Below, piece by piece: positions 21,501 through 36,500 of a DNA stretch of 64,000 bases. Made by a program: the position numbers and the translations under genes. The notes under the pieces were generated by a model. The model saw only the letters and a list, made by a program, of their open reading frames with translations, made no database searches and was not told where the DNA came from. The stretch is from Halichondria panicea (taxonomy: Eukaryota > Porifera > Demospongiae > Suberitida > Halichondriidae): NCBI RefSeq assembly GCF_963675165.1, contig NC_087381.1:6697378-6761377 (forward strand). Direction: 5' to 3'. Positions within the stretch are counted from its first letter, which is position 1; each line of letters starts with the position of its first letter.

Positions 21501-24500
21501 ACCCGAGGCGGCGCGTAGGCGGCCTCGGTTACAGTAGTGTGTCTGTGTGTCCGTGTGTGTGTCTGTCGCTGATCAGTTTGTCTTACCTGGTGATTTAGGC
21601 ATCACAATTTGTACATAGGGAAACTTGTAGCATTAAAACTAAGGTTTAAAATTTGGCAGATTTTGCAAAGAAGTCTTTGTTTCGCAGAAAAGGCGAGCTA
21701 AGCCTAAGTAGCTTTTTGCGTACTCTACTAAACGCGGCTATTATTTGAAGCATTAATTACCGTAAGACCTCAATTTAAGGCGACCCTCCAAATATGCGAC
21801 ACCCAGGAGCTTCGGCAATTTTCTGACCTCTAAAAGTGAGCGACAGCTGCGTTGACAATTATTTTTTAATGTCGTGTTCTAAGTATTATTTAGAACACAC
21901 CTAGCCAAGATTAAGTGTTTTAATCTGCGTGCTGAGGATGGCTTCGAGGTTAACGTGGTGCTCGAGGCACAGCCGAGTGCATTACGTAACCGAGAGGCCA
22001 TCCGAGTGCACCAGCATTAAAACACGTGACTTGGCTAGGTGTGTTCTAAAGGATTTAGTGCTGTCACGTGAGCTCTAGCCTCGTGGCAGCTAGATCTAGC
22101 TACATTTTTAAGCAGTTGCTGGTGGCTAGCTAGCTAGCTAGACGTAATAGCAAGTTTTAGTAGATTTGTAGATCCAGTAACTGATGCAAAGGAGAAGGAG
22201 ATACGATCTAAAGCTATCTGGACTGACTGGGCATGTTCTCGACTTATTTCTCCTGCTAACCAACAGTCCCGATCTCACTACTGCATATGCCTCCAGCTGA
22301 TCTGGCTTACTGGATGGGAAACTTTGTGCACAAACTATATGGCAATGAGTATCTGGTTTGCTCTTTTGGAAAGCTTTGATATTCGAAGCACCTTTGATGA
22401 AACGATTATTTGGATCTGGCTTAGGTACAGGTATGTACATCTTCGAAGCAAGCTGAACCTATTTCTTCAGACGAAAAAGCGATGCTATGGTCAAGTCAGC
22501 AATTCGGTACACTTACTACACATGAAACAAGTCGAAACAATAACATTCATACTTTTCAGCTTTGCTTGTGTACATATTCAATCTGCTTGTATTATTATTA
22601 TAATTATTATGACATTCAGATTCAATCTGCTTGTATTATGATAAAAAGTGTGCATTAACAAACCAACTTAAAGCACACTTAAGTGTGGATTAAGTTATTT
22701 AGTCCATGGTCACCTGACTACTTTCAGATAAGCTGATTGGCTGGAGATCATGTGATCAGCACTAAATAGAGGTAAATATAGCCACTCCGATCCCTAGCCT
22801 CGATTGTAGCCCACTGGAAACTCAGTGTTTTAAGCGGCCTAAAATCGAGGCAAGTAGACTCTATAAAGTTACCTCCAATTAGATGCGACCCTCTAAATAT
22901 GCGACACCAGAGCTTCAATAAAATTTTTCAACCTCCGACTTCTGGCTTCGTAATTATTAAAAAATGTTGATTTAAACCGAGATCTTACGGTAGCCCAGCT
23001 AGATGCGGCTATTATTCGAAACATAAGCCAATAATTGCTGTGATCCTAGTCCACTGTGCACTAAAACCCTGTTTTCAAATGTTTCAGCATGCCTCCAGTC
23101 TGGTTTAGCTCCTGAGTTACTGTGCTACAGTTAATTCAGTCATACATGATATTCATCACTATACATGCACTGTATTATATCACTCTTCTGGTTTCTTTAT
23201 AATCATGTCATGTCACCAGCCGGGGGTTTGCACTTTAGTGCTCTAGTTATTTTTAGTGATGGCATTAATTTGTGTGAACATTCTTTAACTGTATTCCGTG
23301 GTAAAGTTGTAATCCATGTCACGAACATTAATTTGAGAATAGTAGCCCATGCTGTAAATATTTTGATGTTTTAATTTAGTTTCCTTTCATTAGTTGGTTG
23401 TTCACTTAAAATGTTAACCTTTGGGTAACTCCATAACTATAATTATGGTTTCACGGTCGGAGCAGCAATCTACACCACAGAGGCAAATTATTCTTGTCTT
23501 AGACTAGTTGACTAACCTCCGAATAAAGGACAGTTTGAGAGTTTTGTCCTCTGGTGGGAAGTTAATTCGTATCGAAGACTGTTCCAGCGTGCATGTGTAC
23601 AATTGACTCCTTCACACTCACAAGAATTACTTTGGAGAAGTGCTGCTGGAGCTCAATCGACATGCCAACTCAACCTGCTTTCACTATCCACCACTAGCCC
23701 ATATATCTTGTTTGCGTGTTTCTTCCATATTATACTCTCACAATTTCAAGTAGAATTGCATAAGACACCCACCCAGAATGATGAGTTTGAGCAAGTAGCT
23801 AAATGTTCAAAGCAGTTTAGTGAGTAGCTAGTTAGACCAAAGGTTAGACTCTACTCTTTGCTGGTACCAAGAGCAGAATTTGTTTTATATCTACAAACAA
23901 TTATATCAATTGCGTCTACAGGATACCTTGCCTTCATTGGTTTGCTGTTCCTTGTGTATAGAGAATGTACTTGATATAATACAACTATCTAGAAATAATT
24001 TTTATGACCTACAATGTGTCCATCACATCATGAGCAACGAATACTTCTCACGTATTCAGCGAAATTAATTTTACCTACCATGTTATTAATGTTGTTAAAC
24101 TAAAGATTGTATTTTGTGTCACTTACTGCATGTCTGTGGTAACTGCTATCAGTGAAATAGAACGATACTACAATTAAAGCCACCTCGATATGAGGCCGTG
24201 GTATATATTTGATGGACGCATATTATAATTATATTCGAGTAAAATCTCACTGTTTGGGAAAATATGCTCAGTCCCTTCTTGTGCCTATAAAGTTCTTAGA
24301 AAATGGTGGGTGTATTTTCACGAGGGTACGATACATGGACCAATGCATGTGCTGTTAACTTTTTTCTACTGTCCACAATTTACTTGTATTCACAGTTGCA
24401 GTGAATAAGGCTGGAGACACTCCTCTCTTCCTTGAGTGTTCCCGTGGTCACTTGGAGATGGTCAAGGCTCTCATCAACAAGCATGTTGATCCAAATAGTA

Positions 24501-27500
24501 AGTGTTTATCGGTGCTGTTACATTGTTGATGGTGGCCTTCCACAGAGCCAGTCAACAATGCTGGTGACACCCCACTCTCTCTGGCCTGTGCTAATGGCCA
24601 CTTGGACACAGTCAAGTACCTTGTGAACCAGCATCATTGTGATCCTAAAAGTAAGCATTGGTACATAATTATGGTACATCAATTGCTGCATCACTCAGTA
24701 CACTCGTACATGTACAGGTACAGTCAACAAGGCTGGTGACACCCCACTCTCTCTGGCCTACAAAGGTGAACACTGGGAAGTGGTCAAGTATCTCGCCATC
24801 ACTCATCACTGTGATACAACAAGTAAAGTTTGTTCATGGTTGTCAATGAATGACCTGTTGGTTTTATCGCACTATTAAATTTTTCTCTTTATGGAATTGC
24901 ATATTATTATTGATACCGTATATATAATATAGCTGTAAGTTTGGCTATTATATTAGCAGTTTTTAATTTGACGATTGCTGCAGGCATTATAAGTGCAAAT
25001 GATGTACTGGGACTGACTATCAAGCTAATTGCATGCCATTGGTAATCTTTAATCTATGATTTGCCCAGTTTACCCGCTATAAGTTATAGCCTATAACATG
25101 ATATATATACTGTGGGACAGATTAAGGATTGAGGAAAAGTTCCCCTTTTCTGGATCTCAGCCAAGACACTACCCGAGGCGGCGCGTAGGCGGCCTCGGTT
25201 ACAGTAGTGTGTCTGTGTGTCCGTGTGTGTGTCTGTCGCTGATCAGTTTGTCTTACCTGGTGATTTAGGCATCACAATTTGTACATAGGGAAACTTGTAG
25301 CATTAAAACTAAGGTTTAAAATTTGGCAGATTTTGCAAAGAAGTCTTTGTTTCGCAGAAAAGGCGAGCTAAGCCTAAGTAGCTTTTTGCGTACTCTACTA
25401 AACGCGGCTATTATTTGAAGCATTAATTACCGTAAGACCTCGATTTAAGGCGACCCTCCAAATATGCGACACCCAGGAGCTTCGGCAATTTTCTGACCTC
25501 TAAAAGTGAGCGACAGCTGCGTTGACAATTATTTTTTAATGTCGTGTTCTAAGTATTATTTAGAACACACCTAGCCAAGATTAAGTGTTTTAATCTGCGT
25601 GCCGAGGATGGCTTCGAGGTTAACGTGGTGCTCGAGGCACAGCCGAGTGCATTACGTAACCGAGAGGCCATCCGAGTGCACCAGCATTAAAACACGTGAC
25701 TTGGCTAGGTGTGTTCTAAAGGATTTAGTGCTGTCACGTGAGCTCTAGCCTCGTGGCAGCTAGATCTAGCTACATTTTTAAGCAGTTGCTGGTGGCTAGC
25801 TAGCTAGCTAGACGTAATAGCAAGTTTTAGTAGATTTGTAGATCCAGTAACTGATGCAAAGGAGAAGGAGATACGATCTAAAGCTATCTGGACTGACTGG
25901 GCATGTTCTCGACTTATTTCTCCTGCTAACCAACAGTCCCGATCCCACTACTGGATATGCCTCCAGCTGATCTGGCTTACTGGATGGGAAACTTTGTGCA
26001 CAAACTATATGGCAATGAGTATCTAATTTGCTCTTTTGGAAAGCTTTGATATTCGAAGCACCTTTGATGAAACGATTATTTGGATCTGGCTTAGGTACAG
26101 GTATGTACATCTTCGAAGCAAGCTGAACCTATTTCTTCAGACGAAAAAGCGATGCTATGGTCAAGTCAGCAATTCGGTACACTTACTACACATGAAACAA
26201 GTCGAAACAATAACATTCATACTTTTCAGCTTTGCTTGTGTACATATTCAATCTGCTTGTATTATTATTATAATTATTATGACATTCAGATTCAATCTGC
26301 TTGTATTATGATAAAAAGTGTGCATTAACAAACCAACTTAAAGCACACTTAAGTGTGGATTAAGTTATTTAGTCCATGGTCACCTGACTACTTTCAGATA
26401 AGCTGATTGGCTGGAGATCATGTGATCAGCACTAAATAGAGGTAAATATAGCCACTCCGATCCCTAGCCTCGATTGTAGCCCACTGGAAACTCAGTGTTT
26501 TAAGCGGCCTAAAATCGAGGCAAGTAGACTCTATAAAGTTACCTCCAATTAGATGCGACCCTCTAAATATGCGACACCAGAGCTTCAATAAAATTTTTCA
26601 ACCTCCGACTTCTGGCTTCGTAATTATTAAAAAATGTTGATTTAAACCGAGATCTTACGGTAGCCCAGCTAGATGCGGCTATTATTCGAAACATAAGCCA
26701 ATAATTGCTGTGATCCTAGTCCACAGTGCACTAAAACCCTGTTTTCAAATGTTTCAGCATGCCTCCAGTCTGGTTTAGCTCCTGAGTTACTGTGCTACAG
26801 TTAATTCAGTCATACATGATATTCATCACTACATGCACTGTATTATATCACTCTTCTGGTTTCTTTATAATCATGTCATGTCACCAGCCGGGGGTTTGCA
26901 CTTTAGTGCTCTAGTTATTTTTAGTGATGGCATTAATTTGTGTGAACATTCTTTAACTGTATTCCGTGGTAAAGTTGTAATCCATGTCACGAACATTAAT
27001 TTGAGAATAGTAGCCCATGCTGTAAATATTTTGATGTTTTAATTTAGTTTCCTTTCATTAGTTGGTTGTTCACTTAAAATGTTAACCTTTGGGTAACTCC
27101 ATAACTATAATTATGGTTTCACGGTCGGAGCAGCAATCTACACCACAGAGGCAAATTATTCTTGTCTTAGACTAGTTGACTAACCTCCGAATAAAGGACA
27201 GTTTGAGAGTTTTGTCCTCTGGTGGGAAGTTAATTCGTATCGAAGACTGTTCCAGCGTGCATGTGTACAATTGACTCCTTCACACTCACAAGAATTACTT
27301 TGGAGAAGTGCTGCTGGAGCTCAATCGACATGCCAACTCAACCTGCTTTCACTATCCACCACTAGCCCATATATCTTGTTTGCGTGTTTCTTCCATATTA
27401 TACTCTCACAATTTCAAGTAGAATTGCATAAGACACCCACCCAGAATGATGAGTTTGAGCAAGTAGCTAAATGTTCAAAGCAGTTTAGTGAGTAGCTAGT

Positions 27501-30500
27501 TAGACCAAAGGTTAGACTCTACTCTTTGCTGGTACCAAGAGCAGAATTTGTTTTATATCTACAAACAATTATATCAATTGCGTCTACAGGATACCTTGCC
27601 TTCATTGGTTTGCTGTTCCTTGTGTATAGAGAATGTACTTGATATAATACAACTATCTAGAAATAATTTTTATGACCTACAATGTGTCCATCACATCATG
27701 AGCAACGAATACTTCTCACGTATTCAGCGAAATTAATTTTACCTACCATGTTATTAATGTTGTTAAACTAAAGATTGTATTTTGTGTCACTTACTGCATG
27801 TCTGTGGTAACTGCTATCAGTGAAATAGAACGATACTACAATTAAAGCCACCTCGATATGAGGCCGTGGTATATATTTGATGGACGCATATTATAATTAT
27901 ATTCGAGTAAAATCTCACTGTTTGGGAAAATATGCTCAGTCCCTTCTTGTGCCTATAAAGTTCTTAGAAAATGGTGGGTGTATTTTCACGAGGGTACGAT
28001 ACATGGACCAATGCATGTGCTGTTAACTTTTTTCTACTGTCCACAATTTACTTGTATTCACAGTTGCAGTGAATAAGGCTGGAGACACTCCTCTCTCCCT
28101 TGAGTGTTCCCGTGGTCACTTGGAGATGGTCAAGGCTCTCATCAACAAGCATGTTGATCCAAATAGTAAGTGTTTATCGGTGCTGTTACATTGTTGATGG
28201 TGGCCTTCCACAGAGCCAGTCAACAATGCTGGTGACACCCCACTCTCTCTGGCCTGTGCTAATGGCCACTTGGACACAGTCAAGTACCTTGTGAACCAGC
28301 ATCATTGTGATCCTAAAAGTAAGCATTGGTACATAATTATGGTACATCAATTGCTGCATCACTCAGTACACTCGTACATGTACAGGTACAGTCAACAAGG
28401 CTGGTGACACCCCACTCTCTCTGGCCTACAAAGGTGAACACTGGGAAGTGGTCAAGTATCTCGCCATCACTCATCACTGTGATACAACAAGTAAAGTTTG
28501 TTCATGGTTGTCAATGAATGACCTGTTGGTTTTATCGCACTATTAAATTTTTCTCTTTATGGAATTGCATATTATTATTGATACCGTATATATAATATAG
28601 CTGTAAGTTTGGCTATTATATTAGCAGTTTTTAATTTGACGATTGCTGCAGGCATTATAAGTGCAAATGATGTACTGGGACTGACTATCAAGCTAATTGC
28701 ATGCCATTGGTAATCTTTAATCTATGATTTGCCCAGTTTACCCGCTATAAGTTATAGCCTATAACATGATATATATACTGTGGGACAGATTAAGGATTGA
28801 GGAAAAGTTCCCCTTTTCTGGATCTCAGCCAAGACACTACCCGAGGCGGCGCGTAGGCGGCCTCGGTTACAGTAGTGTGTCTGTGTGTCCGTGTGTGTGT
28901 CTGTCGCTGATCAGTTTGTCTTACCTGGTGATTTAGGCATCACAATTTGTACATAGGGAAACTTGTAGCATTAAAACTAAGGTTTAAAATTTGGCAGATT
29001 TTGCAAAGAAGTCTTTGTTTCGCAGAAAAGGCGAGCTAAGCCTAAGTAGCTTTTTGCGTACTCTACTAAACGCGGCTATTATTTGAAGCATTAATTACCG
29101 TAAGACCTCAATTTAAGGCGACCCTCCAAATATGCGACACCCAGGAGCTTCGGCAATTTTCTGACCTCTAAAAGTGAGCGACAGCTGCGTTGACAATTAT
29201 TTTTTAATGTCGTGTTCTAAGTATTATTTAGAACACACCTAGCCAAGATTAAGTGTTTTAATCTGCGTGCTGAGGATGGCTTCGAGGTTAACGTGGTGCT
29301 CGAGGCACAGCCGAGTGCATTACGTAACCGAGAGGCCATCCGAGTGCACCAGCATTAAAACACGTGACTTGGCTAGGTGTGTTCTAAAGGATTTAGTGCT
29401 GTCACGTGAGCTCTAGCCTCGTGGCAGCTAGATCTAGCTACATTTTTAAGCAGTTGCTGGTGGCTAGCTAGCTAGCTAGACGTAATAGCAAGTTTTAGTA
29501 GATTTGTAGATCCAGTAACTGATGCAAAGGAGAAGGAGATACGATCTAAAGCTATCTGGACTGACTGGGCATGTTCTCGACTTATTTCTCCTGCTAACCA
29601 ACAGTCCCGATCTCACTACTGCATATGCCTCCAGCTGATCTGGCTTACTGGATGGGAAACTTTGTGCACAAACTATATGGCAATGAGTATCTGGTTTGCT
29701 CTTTTGGAAAGCTTTGATATTCGAAGCACCTTTGATGAAACGATTATTTGGATCTGGCTTAGGTACAGGTATGTACATCTTCGAAGCAAGCTGAACCTAT
29801 TTCTTCAGACGAAAAAGCGATGCTATGGTCAAGTCAGCAATTCGGTACACTTACTACACATGAAACAAGTCGAAACAATAACATTCATACTTTTCAGCTT
29901 TGCTTGTGTACATATTCAATCTGCTTGTATTATTATTATAATTATTATGACATTCAGATTCAATCTGCTTGTATTATGATAAAAAGTGTGCATTAACAAA
30001 CCAACTTAAAGCACACTTAAGTGTGGATTAAGTTATTTAGTCCATGGTCACCTGACTACTTTCAGATAAGCTGATTGGCTGGAGATCATGTGATCAGCAC
30101 TAAATAGAGGTAAATATAGCCACTCCGATCCCTAGCCTCGATTGTAGCCCACTGGAAACTCAGTGTTTTAAGCGGCCTAAAATCGAGGCAAGTAGACTCT
30201 ATAAAGTTACCTCCAATTAGATGCGACCCTCTAAATATGCGACACCAGAGCTTCAATAAAATTTTTCAACCTCCGACTTCTGGCTTCGTAATTATTAAAA
30301 AATGTTGATTTAAACCGAGATCTTACGGTAGCCCAGCTAGATGCGGCTATTATTCGAAACATAAGCCAATAATTGCTGTGATCCTAGTCCACTGTGCACT
30401 AAAACCCTGTTTTCAAATGTTTCAGCATGCCTCCAGTCTGGTTTAGCTCCTGAGTTACTGTGCTACAGTTAATTCAGTCATACATGATATTCATCACTAT

Positions 30501-33500
30501 ACATGCACTGTATTATATCACTCTTCTGGTTTCTTTATAATCATGTCATGTCACCAGCCGGGGGTTTGCACTTTAGTGCTCTAGTTATTTTTAGTGATGG
30601 CATTAATTTGTGTGAACATTCTTTAACTGTATTCCGTGGTAAAGTTGTAATCCATGTCACGAACATTAATTTGAGAATAGTAGCCCATGCTGTAAATATT
30701 TTGATGTTTTAATTTAGTTTCCTTTCATTAGTTGGTTGTTCACTTAAAATGTTAACCTTTGGGTAACTCCATAACTATAATTATGGTTTCACGGTCGGAG
30801 CAGCAATCTACACCACAGAGGCAAATTATTCTTGTCTTAGACTAGTTGACTAACCTCCGAATAAAGGACAGTTTGAGAGTTTTGTCCTCTGGTGGGAAGT
30901 TAATTCGTATCGAAGACTGTTCCAGCGTGCATGTGTACAATTGACTCCTTCACACTCACAAGAATTACTTTGGAGAAGTGCTGCTGGAGCTCAATCGACA
31001 TGCCAACTCAACCTGCTTTCACTATCCACCACTAGCCCATATATCTTGTTTGCGTGTTTCTTCCATATTATACTCTCACAATTTCAAGTAGAATTGCATA
31101 AGACACCCACCCAGAATGATGAGTTTGAGCAAGTAGCTAAATGTTCAAAGCAGTTTAGTGAGTAGCTAGTTAGACCAAAGGTTAGACTCTACTCTTTGCT
31201 GGTACCAAGAGCAGAATTTGTTTTATATCTACAAACAATTATATCAATTGCGTCTACAGGATACCTTGCCTTCATTGGTTTGCTGTTCCTTGTGTATAGA
31301 GAATGTACTTGATATAATACAACTATCTAGAAATAATTTTTATGACCTACAATGTGTCCATCACATCATGAGCAACGAATACTTCTCACGTATTCAGCGA
31401 AATTAATTTTACCTACCATGTTATTAATGTTGTTAAACTAAAGATTGTATTTTGTGTCACTTACTGCATGTCTGTGGTAACTGCTATCAGTGAAATAGAA
31501 CGATACTACAATTAAAGCCACCTCGATATGAGGCCGTGGTATATATTTGATGGACGCATATTATAATTATATTCGAGTAAAATCTCACTGTTTGGGAAAA
31601 TATGCTCAGTCCCTTCTTGTGCCTATAAAGTTCTTAGAAAATGGTGGGTGTATTTTCACGAGGGTACGATACATGGACCAATGCATGTGCTGTTAACTTT
31701 TTTCTACTGTCCACAATTTACTTGTATTCACAGTTGCAGTGAATAAGGCTGGAGACACTCCTCTCTTCCTTGAGTGTTCCCGTGGTCACTTGGAGATGGT
31801 CAAGGCTCTCATCAACAAGCATGTTGATCCAAATAGTAAGTGTTTATCGGTGCTGTTACATTGTTGATGGTGGCCTTCCACAGAGCCAGTCAACAATGCT
31901 GGTGACACCCCACTCTCTCTGGCCTGTGCTAATGGCCACTTGGACACAGTCAAGTACCTTGTGAACCAGCATCATTGTGATCCTAAAAGTAAGCATTGGT
32001 ACATAATTATGGTACATCAATTGCTGCATCACTCAGTACACTCGTACATGTACAGGTACAGTCAACAAGGCTGGTGACACCCCACTCTCTCTGGCCTACA
32101 AAGGTGAACACTGGGAAGTGGTCAAGTATCTCGCCATCACTCATCACTGTGATACAACAAGTAAAGTTTGTTCATGGTTGTCAATGAATGACCTGTTGGT
32201 TTTATCGCACTATTAAATTTTTCTCTTTATGGAATTGCATATTATTATTGATACCGTATATATAATATAGCTGTAAGTTTGGCTATTATATTAGCAGTTT
32301 TTAATTTGACGATTGCTGCAGGCATTATAAGTGCAAATGATGTACTGGGACTGACTATCAAGCTAATTGCATGCCATTGGTAATCTTTAATCTATGATTT
32401 GCCCAGTTTACCCGCTATAAGTTATAGCCTATAACATGATATATATACTGTGGGACAGATTAAGGATTGAGGAAAAGTTCCCCTTTTCTGGATCTCAGCC
32501 AAGACACTACCCGAGGCGGCGCGTAGGCGGCCTCGGTTACAGTAGTGTGTCTGTGTGTCCGTGTGTGTGTCTGTCGCTGATCAGTTTGTCTTACCTGGTG
32601 ATTTAGGCATCACAATTTGTACATAGGGAAACTTGTAGCATTAAAACTAAGGTTTAAAATTTGGCAGATTTTGCAAAGAAGTCTTTGTTTCGCAGAAAAG
32701 GCGAGCTAAGCCTAAGTAGCTTTTTGCGTACTCTACTAAACGCGGCTATTATTTGAAGCATTAATTACCGTAAGACCTCGATTTAAGGCGACCCTCCAAA
32801 TATGCGACACCCAGGAGCTTCGGCAATTTTCTGACCTCTAAAAGTGAGCGACAGCTGCGTTGACAATTATTTTTTAATGTCGTGTTCTAAGTATTATTTA
32901 GAACACACCTAGCCAAGATTAAGTGTTTTAATCTGCGTGCTGAGGATGGCTTCGAGGTTAACGTGGTGCTCGAGGCACAGCCGAGTGCATTACGTAACCG
33001 AGAGGCCATCCGAGTGCACCAGCATTAAAACACGTGACTTGGCTAGGTGTGTTCTAAAGGATTTAGTGCTGTCACGTGAGCTCTAGCCTCGTGGCAGCTA
33101 GATCTAGCTACATTTTTAAGCAGTTGCTGGTGGCTAGCTAGCTAGCTAGACGTAATAGCAAGTTTTAGTAGATTTGTAGATCCAGTAACTGATGCAAAGG
33201 AGAAGGAGATACGATCTAAAGCTATCTGGACTGACTGGGCATGTTCTCGACTTATTTCTCCTGCTAACCAACAGTCCCGATCCCACTACTGGATATGCCT
33301 CCAGCTGATCTGGCTTACTGGATGGGAAACTTTGTGCACAAACTATATGGCAATGAGTATCTGGTTTGCTCTTTTGGAAAGCTTTGATGTTCGAAGCACC
33401 TTTGATGAAACGATTATATGGATCTGGATTAGGTACAGGTATGTACATCTTCGAAGCAAGCTGAACCTATTTCTTCAGACGAAAAAGCGATGCTATGGTC

Positions 33501-36500
33501 AAGTCAGCAATTCGGTACACTTACTACACATGAAACAAGTCGAAACAATAACATTCATACTTTTCAGCTTTGCTTGTGTACATATTCAATCTGCTTTTAT
33601 TATTATTATAATTATGATGACATTCAGATTCAATCTGCTTGTATTATGATAAAAAGTGTGCATTAACAAACCAACTTAAAGCACACTTAAGTGTGGATTA
33701 AGTTATTTAGTCCATGGTCACCTGACTACTTTCAGATAAGCTGATTGGCTGGAGATCATGTGATCAGCACTAAATAGAGGTAAATATAGCCACTCCGATC
33801 CCTAGCCTCGATTGTAGCCCACTGGAAACTCAGTGTTTTAAGCGGCCTAAAATCGAGGCAAGTAGACTCTATAAAGTTACCTCCAATTAGATGCGACCCT
33901 CTAAATATGCGACACCAGGGCTTCAATAAAATTTTTCAACCTCCGACTTCTGGCTTCGTAATTATTAAAGTGTTGATTTAAACCGAGATCTTTCGGTAGC
34001 CCCAGCTAGATGCAGCTATTATTCGAAACATAAGCCAATAATTGCTGTGATCCTAGTCCACAGTGCACTAAAACCCTGTTTTCAAATGTTTCAGCATGCC
34101 TCCAGTCTGGTTTAGCTCCTGAGTTACTGTGCTACAGTTAATTCAGTCATACATGATATTCATCACTACATGCACTGTATTATATCACTCTTCTGGTTTC
34201 TTTATAATCATGTCATGTCACCAGCCGAGGGTTTGCACTTTAGTGCTCTAGTTATTTTTAGTGATGGCATTAATTTGTGTGAACATTCTTTAACTGTATT
34301 CCGTGGTAAAGTTGTAATCCATGTCACGAACATTAATTTGAAAATAGTAGCCCATGCTGTAAATATTTTGATGTTTTGATTTAGTTTCCTTTCATCAGTT
34401 GGTTGTTCACTTAAAATGTTAACCTTTGGGTAACTCCATAACTATAATTATAGTTTCACGGTCGGAGCAGCAATCTACACCACAGAGGCAAATTATTCCT
34501 GTCTTAGACTAGTTGACTAACCTCCGAATAAAGGACAGTTTGAGAGTTTTGTCCTCTGGTGGGAAGTTAATTCGTATCGAAGACTGTTCCAGCGTGCATG
34601 TGTACAATTGACTCCTTCACACTCACAAGAATTACTTTGGAGAAGTGCTGCTGGAGCTCAATCGACATGCCAACTCAACCTGCTTTCACTATCCACCACT
34701 AACCCATATATCTTGTTTGCGTGTTTCTTCCATATTATACTCTCACAATTTCAAGTAGAATTGCATAAGACACCCACCCAGAATGATGAGTTTGAGCAAG
34801 TAGCTAAATGTTCAAAGCAGTTTAGTGAGTAGCTAGTTAGACCAAAGGTTAGACTCTACTCTTTGCTGGTACCAAGAGCAGAATTTGTTTTATATCTACA
34901 AACAATTATATCAATTGCGTCTACAGGATACCTTGCCTTCATTGGTTTGCTGTTCCTTGTGTATAGAGAATGTACTTGATATAATACAACTATCTAGAAA
35001 TAATTTTTATGACCTACAATGTGTCCATCACATCATGAGCAACGAATACTTCTCACGTATTCAGCGAAACTAATTTTACCTACCATGTTATTAATTTTGT
35101 TAAACTAATGATTGTATTTTGTGTCACTTACTGCATGTCTGTGGTAACTGCTATAGCGAAATAGAACGATACTACAATTATAGCCACCTCGATATGAGGC
35201 CGTGGTATATATTTGATGGACGCATATTATAATTATATTCGAGTAAAATCTCACTGTTGGGGAAATAATATGCTTGGTCCCTTCTTAATTGTGCCTATAA
35301 AGTTCTTAGAAAATGGTGGGTGTATTTTCACAAGGGTATGATACATGGACCAATGCATGTGCTGTTAACTTTTTTCTAGTGTCCACAATTTACTTGTATT
35401 CACAGTTGCAGTGAATAAGGCTGGAGACACTCCTCTCTCCCTTGAGTGTTCCCGTGGTCACTTGGAGATGGTCAAGGCTCTCATCAACAAGCATGTTGAT
35501 CCAAATAGTAAGTGTTTATCGGTGCTGTTACATTGTTGATGGTGGCCTTCCACAGAGCCAGTCAACAAGGCTGGTCACACCCCACTCTTTCTGGCCTACA
35601 AAAGTGGACACTGGGAAGTGGTCAAGTATCTCGCCATCGTTCATCATTGTGATACAAAAAGTAAAGTTTGTTCATGGTTGTCAATGAATGACCTGTTGGT
35701 TTTATCGCACTATGAATTGCATATTATTTTGATACCGTAGGTGTAAGTTTGGCTCTATTATTGACAGTTTTTAATGCTGCAGGCATAATTATTATAAGTG
35801 CAAATGATGTACTGGGAGTGCCGGACTGACTATCAAGCTAATTGCATGCCATTTGTAATCCTTAATCCATGATTCGCCAATCGCCAAGTTTACCCGCTAT
35901 AAGTTATAGCCTATAGCATGATATATATATACTATGGGACAGATTGAGGATTGAGGAAAGTTCCCCTTTTCTGGATCTCAGTCAAGACACTAGATAAAGT
36001 TATTAACCCGAGGCATGTAGGCGGCCTCAGTTACAGTAGTCTGTCTGTGTGTCTGTCGCTCAATTTGGCTTACCTGGTGATTTAGGCATAACAATTTGTA
36101 CGTAGGGAAACTTTAGCATTAAAACTAAGGCTTAATATTTGGCAGTACAGTATTGCAAAGAAGTCTTTGTTTCGCAGAAAAGGCGAGCTAAACCTAAGAA
36201 GCTTATTGCGTACTACTAAACGCGGCTATTATTTGAAACATTAATTACCGTAAGACCTCGATTTAAGGCGACCCTTCAAATATGTGACACCCAGGAGCTT
36301 CAGCAATTTTCTGACCTCTAAAAGTGAGCAACAGCTGCATTGACAATTATTTGTTAATGTCGCGTTCTAAATAGAGGTAAATATAGCCACTCCCTAGCCT
36401 CGATTGTAGCCCACTGGAAAATCAATGTTTGAATAGCAGACGATCTCTAGTTGAAGCTGAAGAGCAAGATTTCATCCATTTTAAGCGGCCTAAAATCAAG

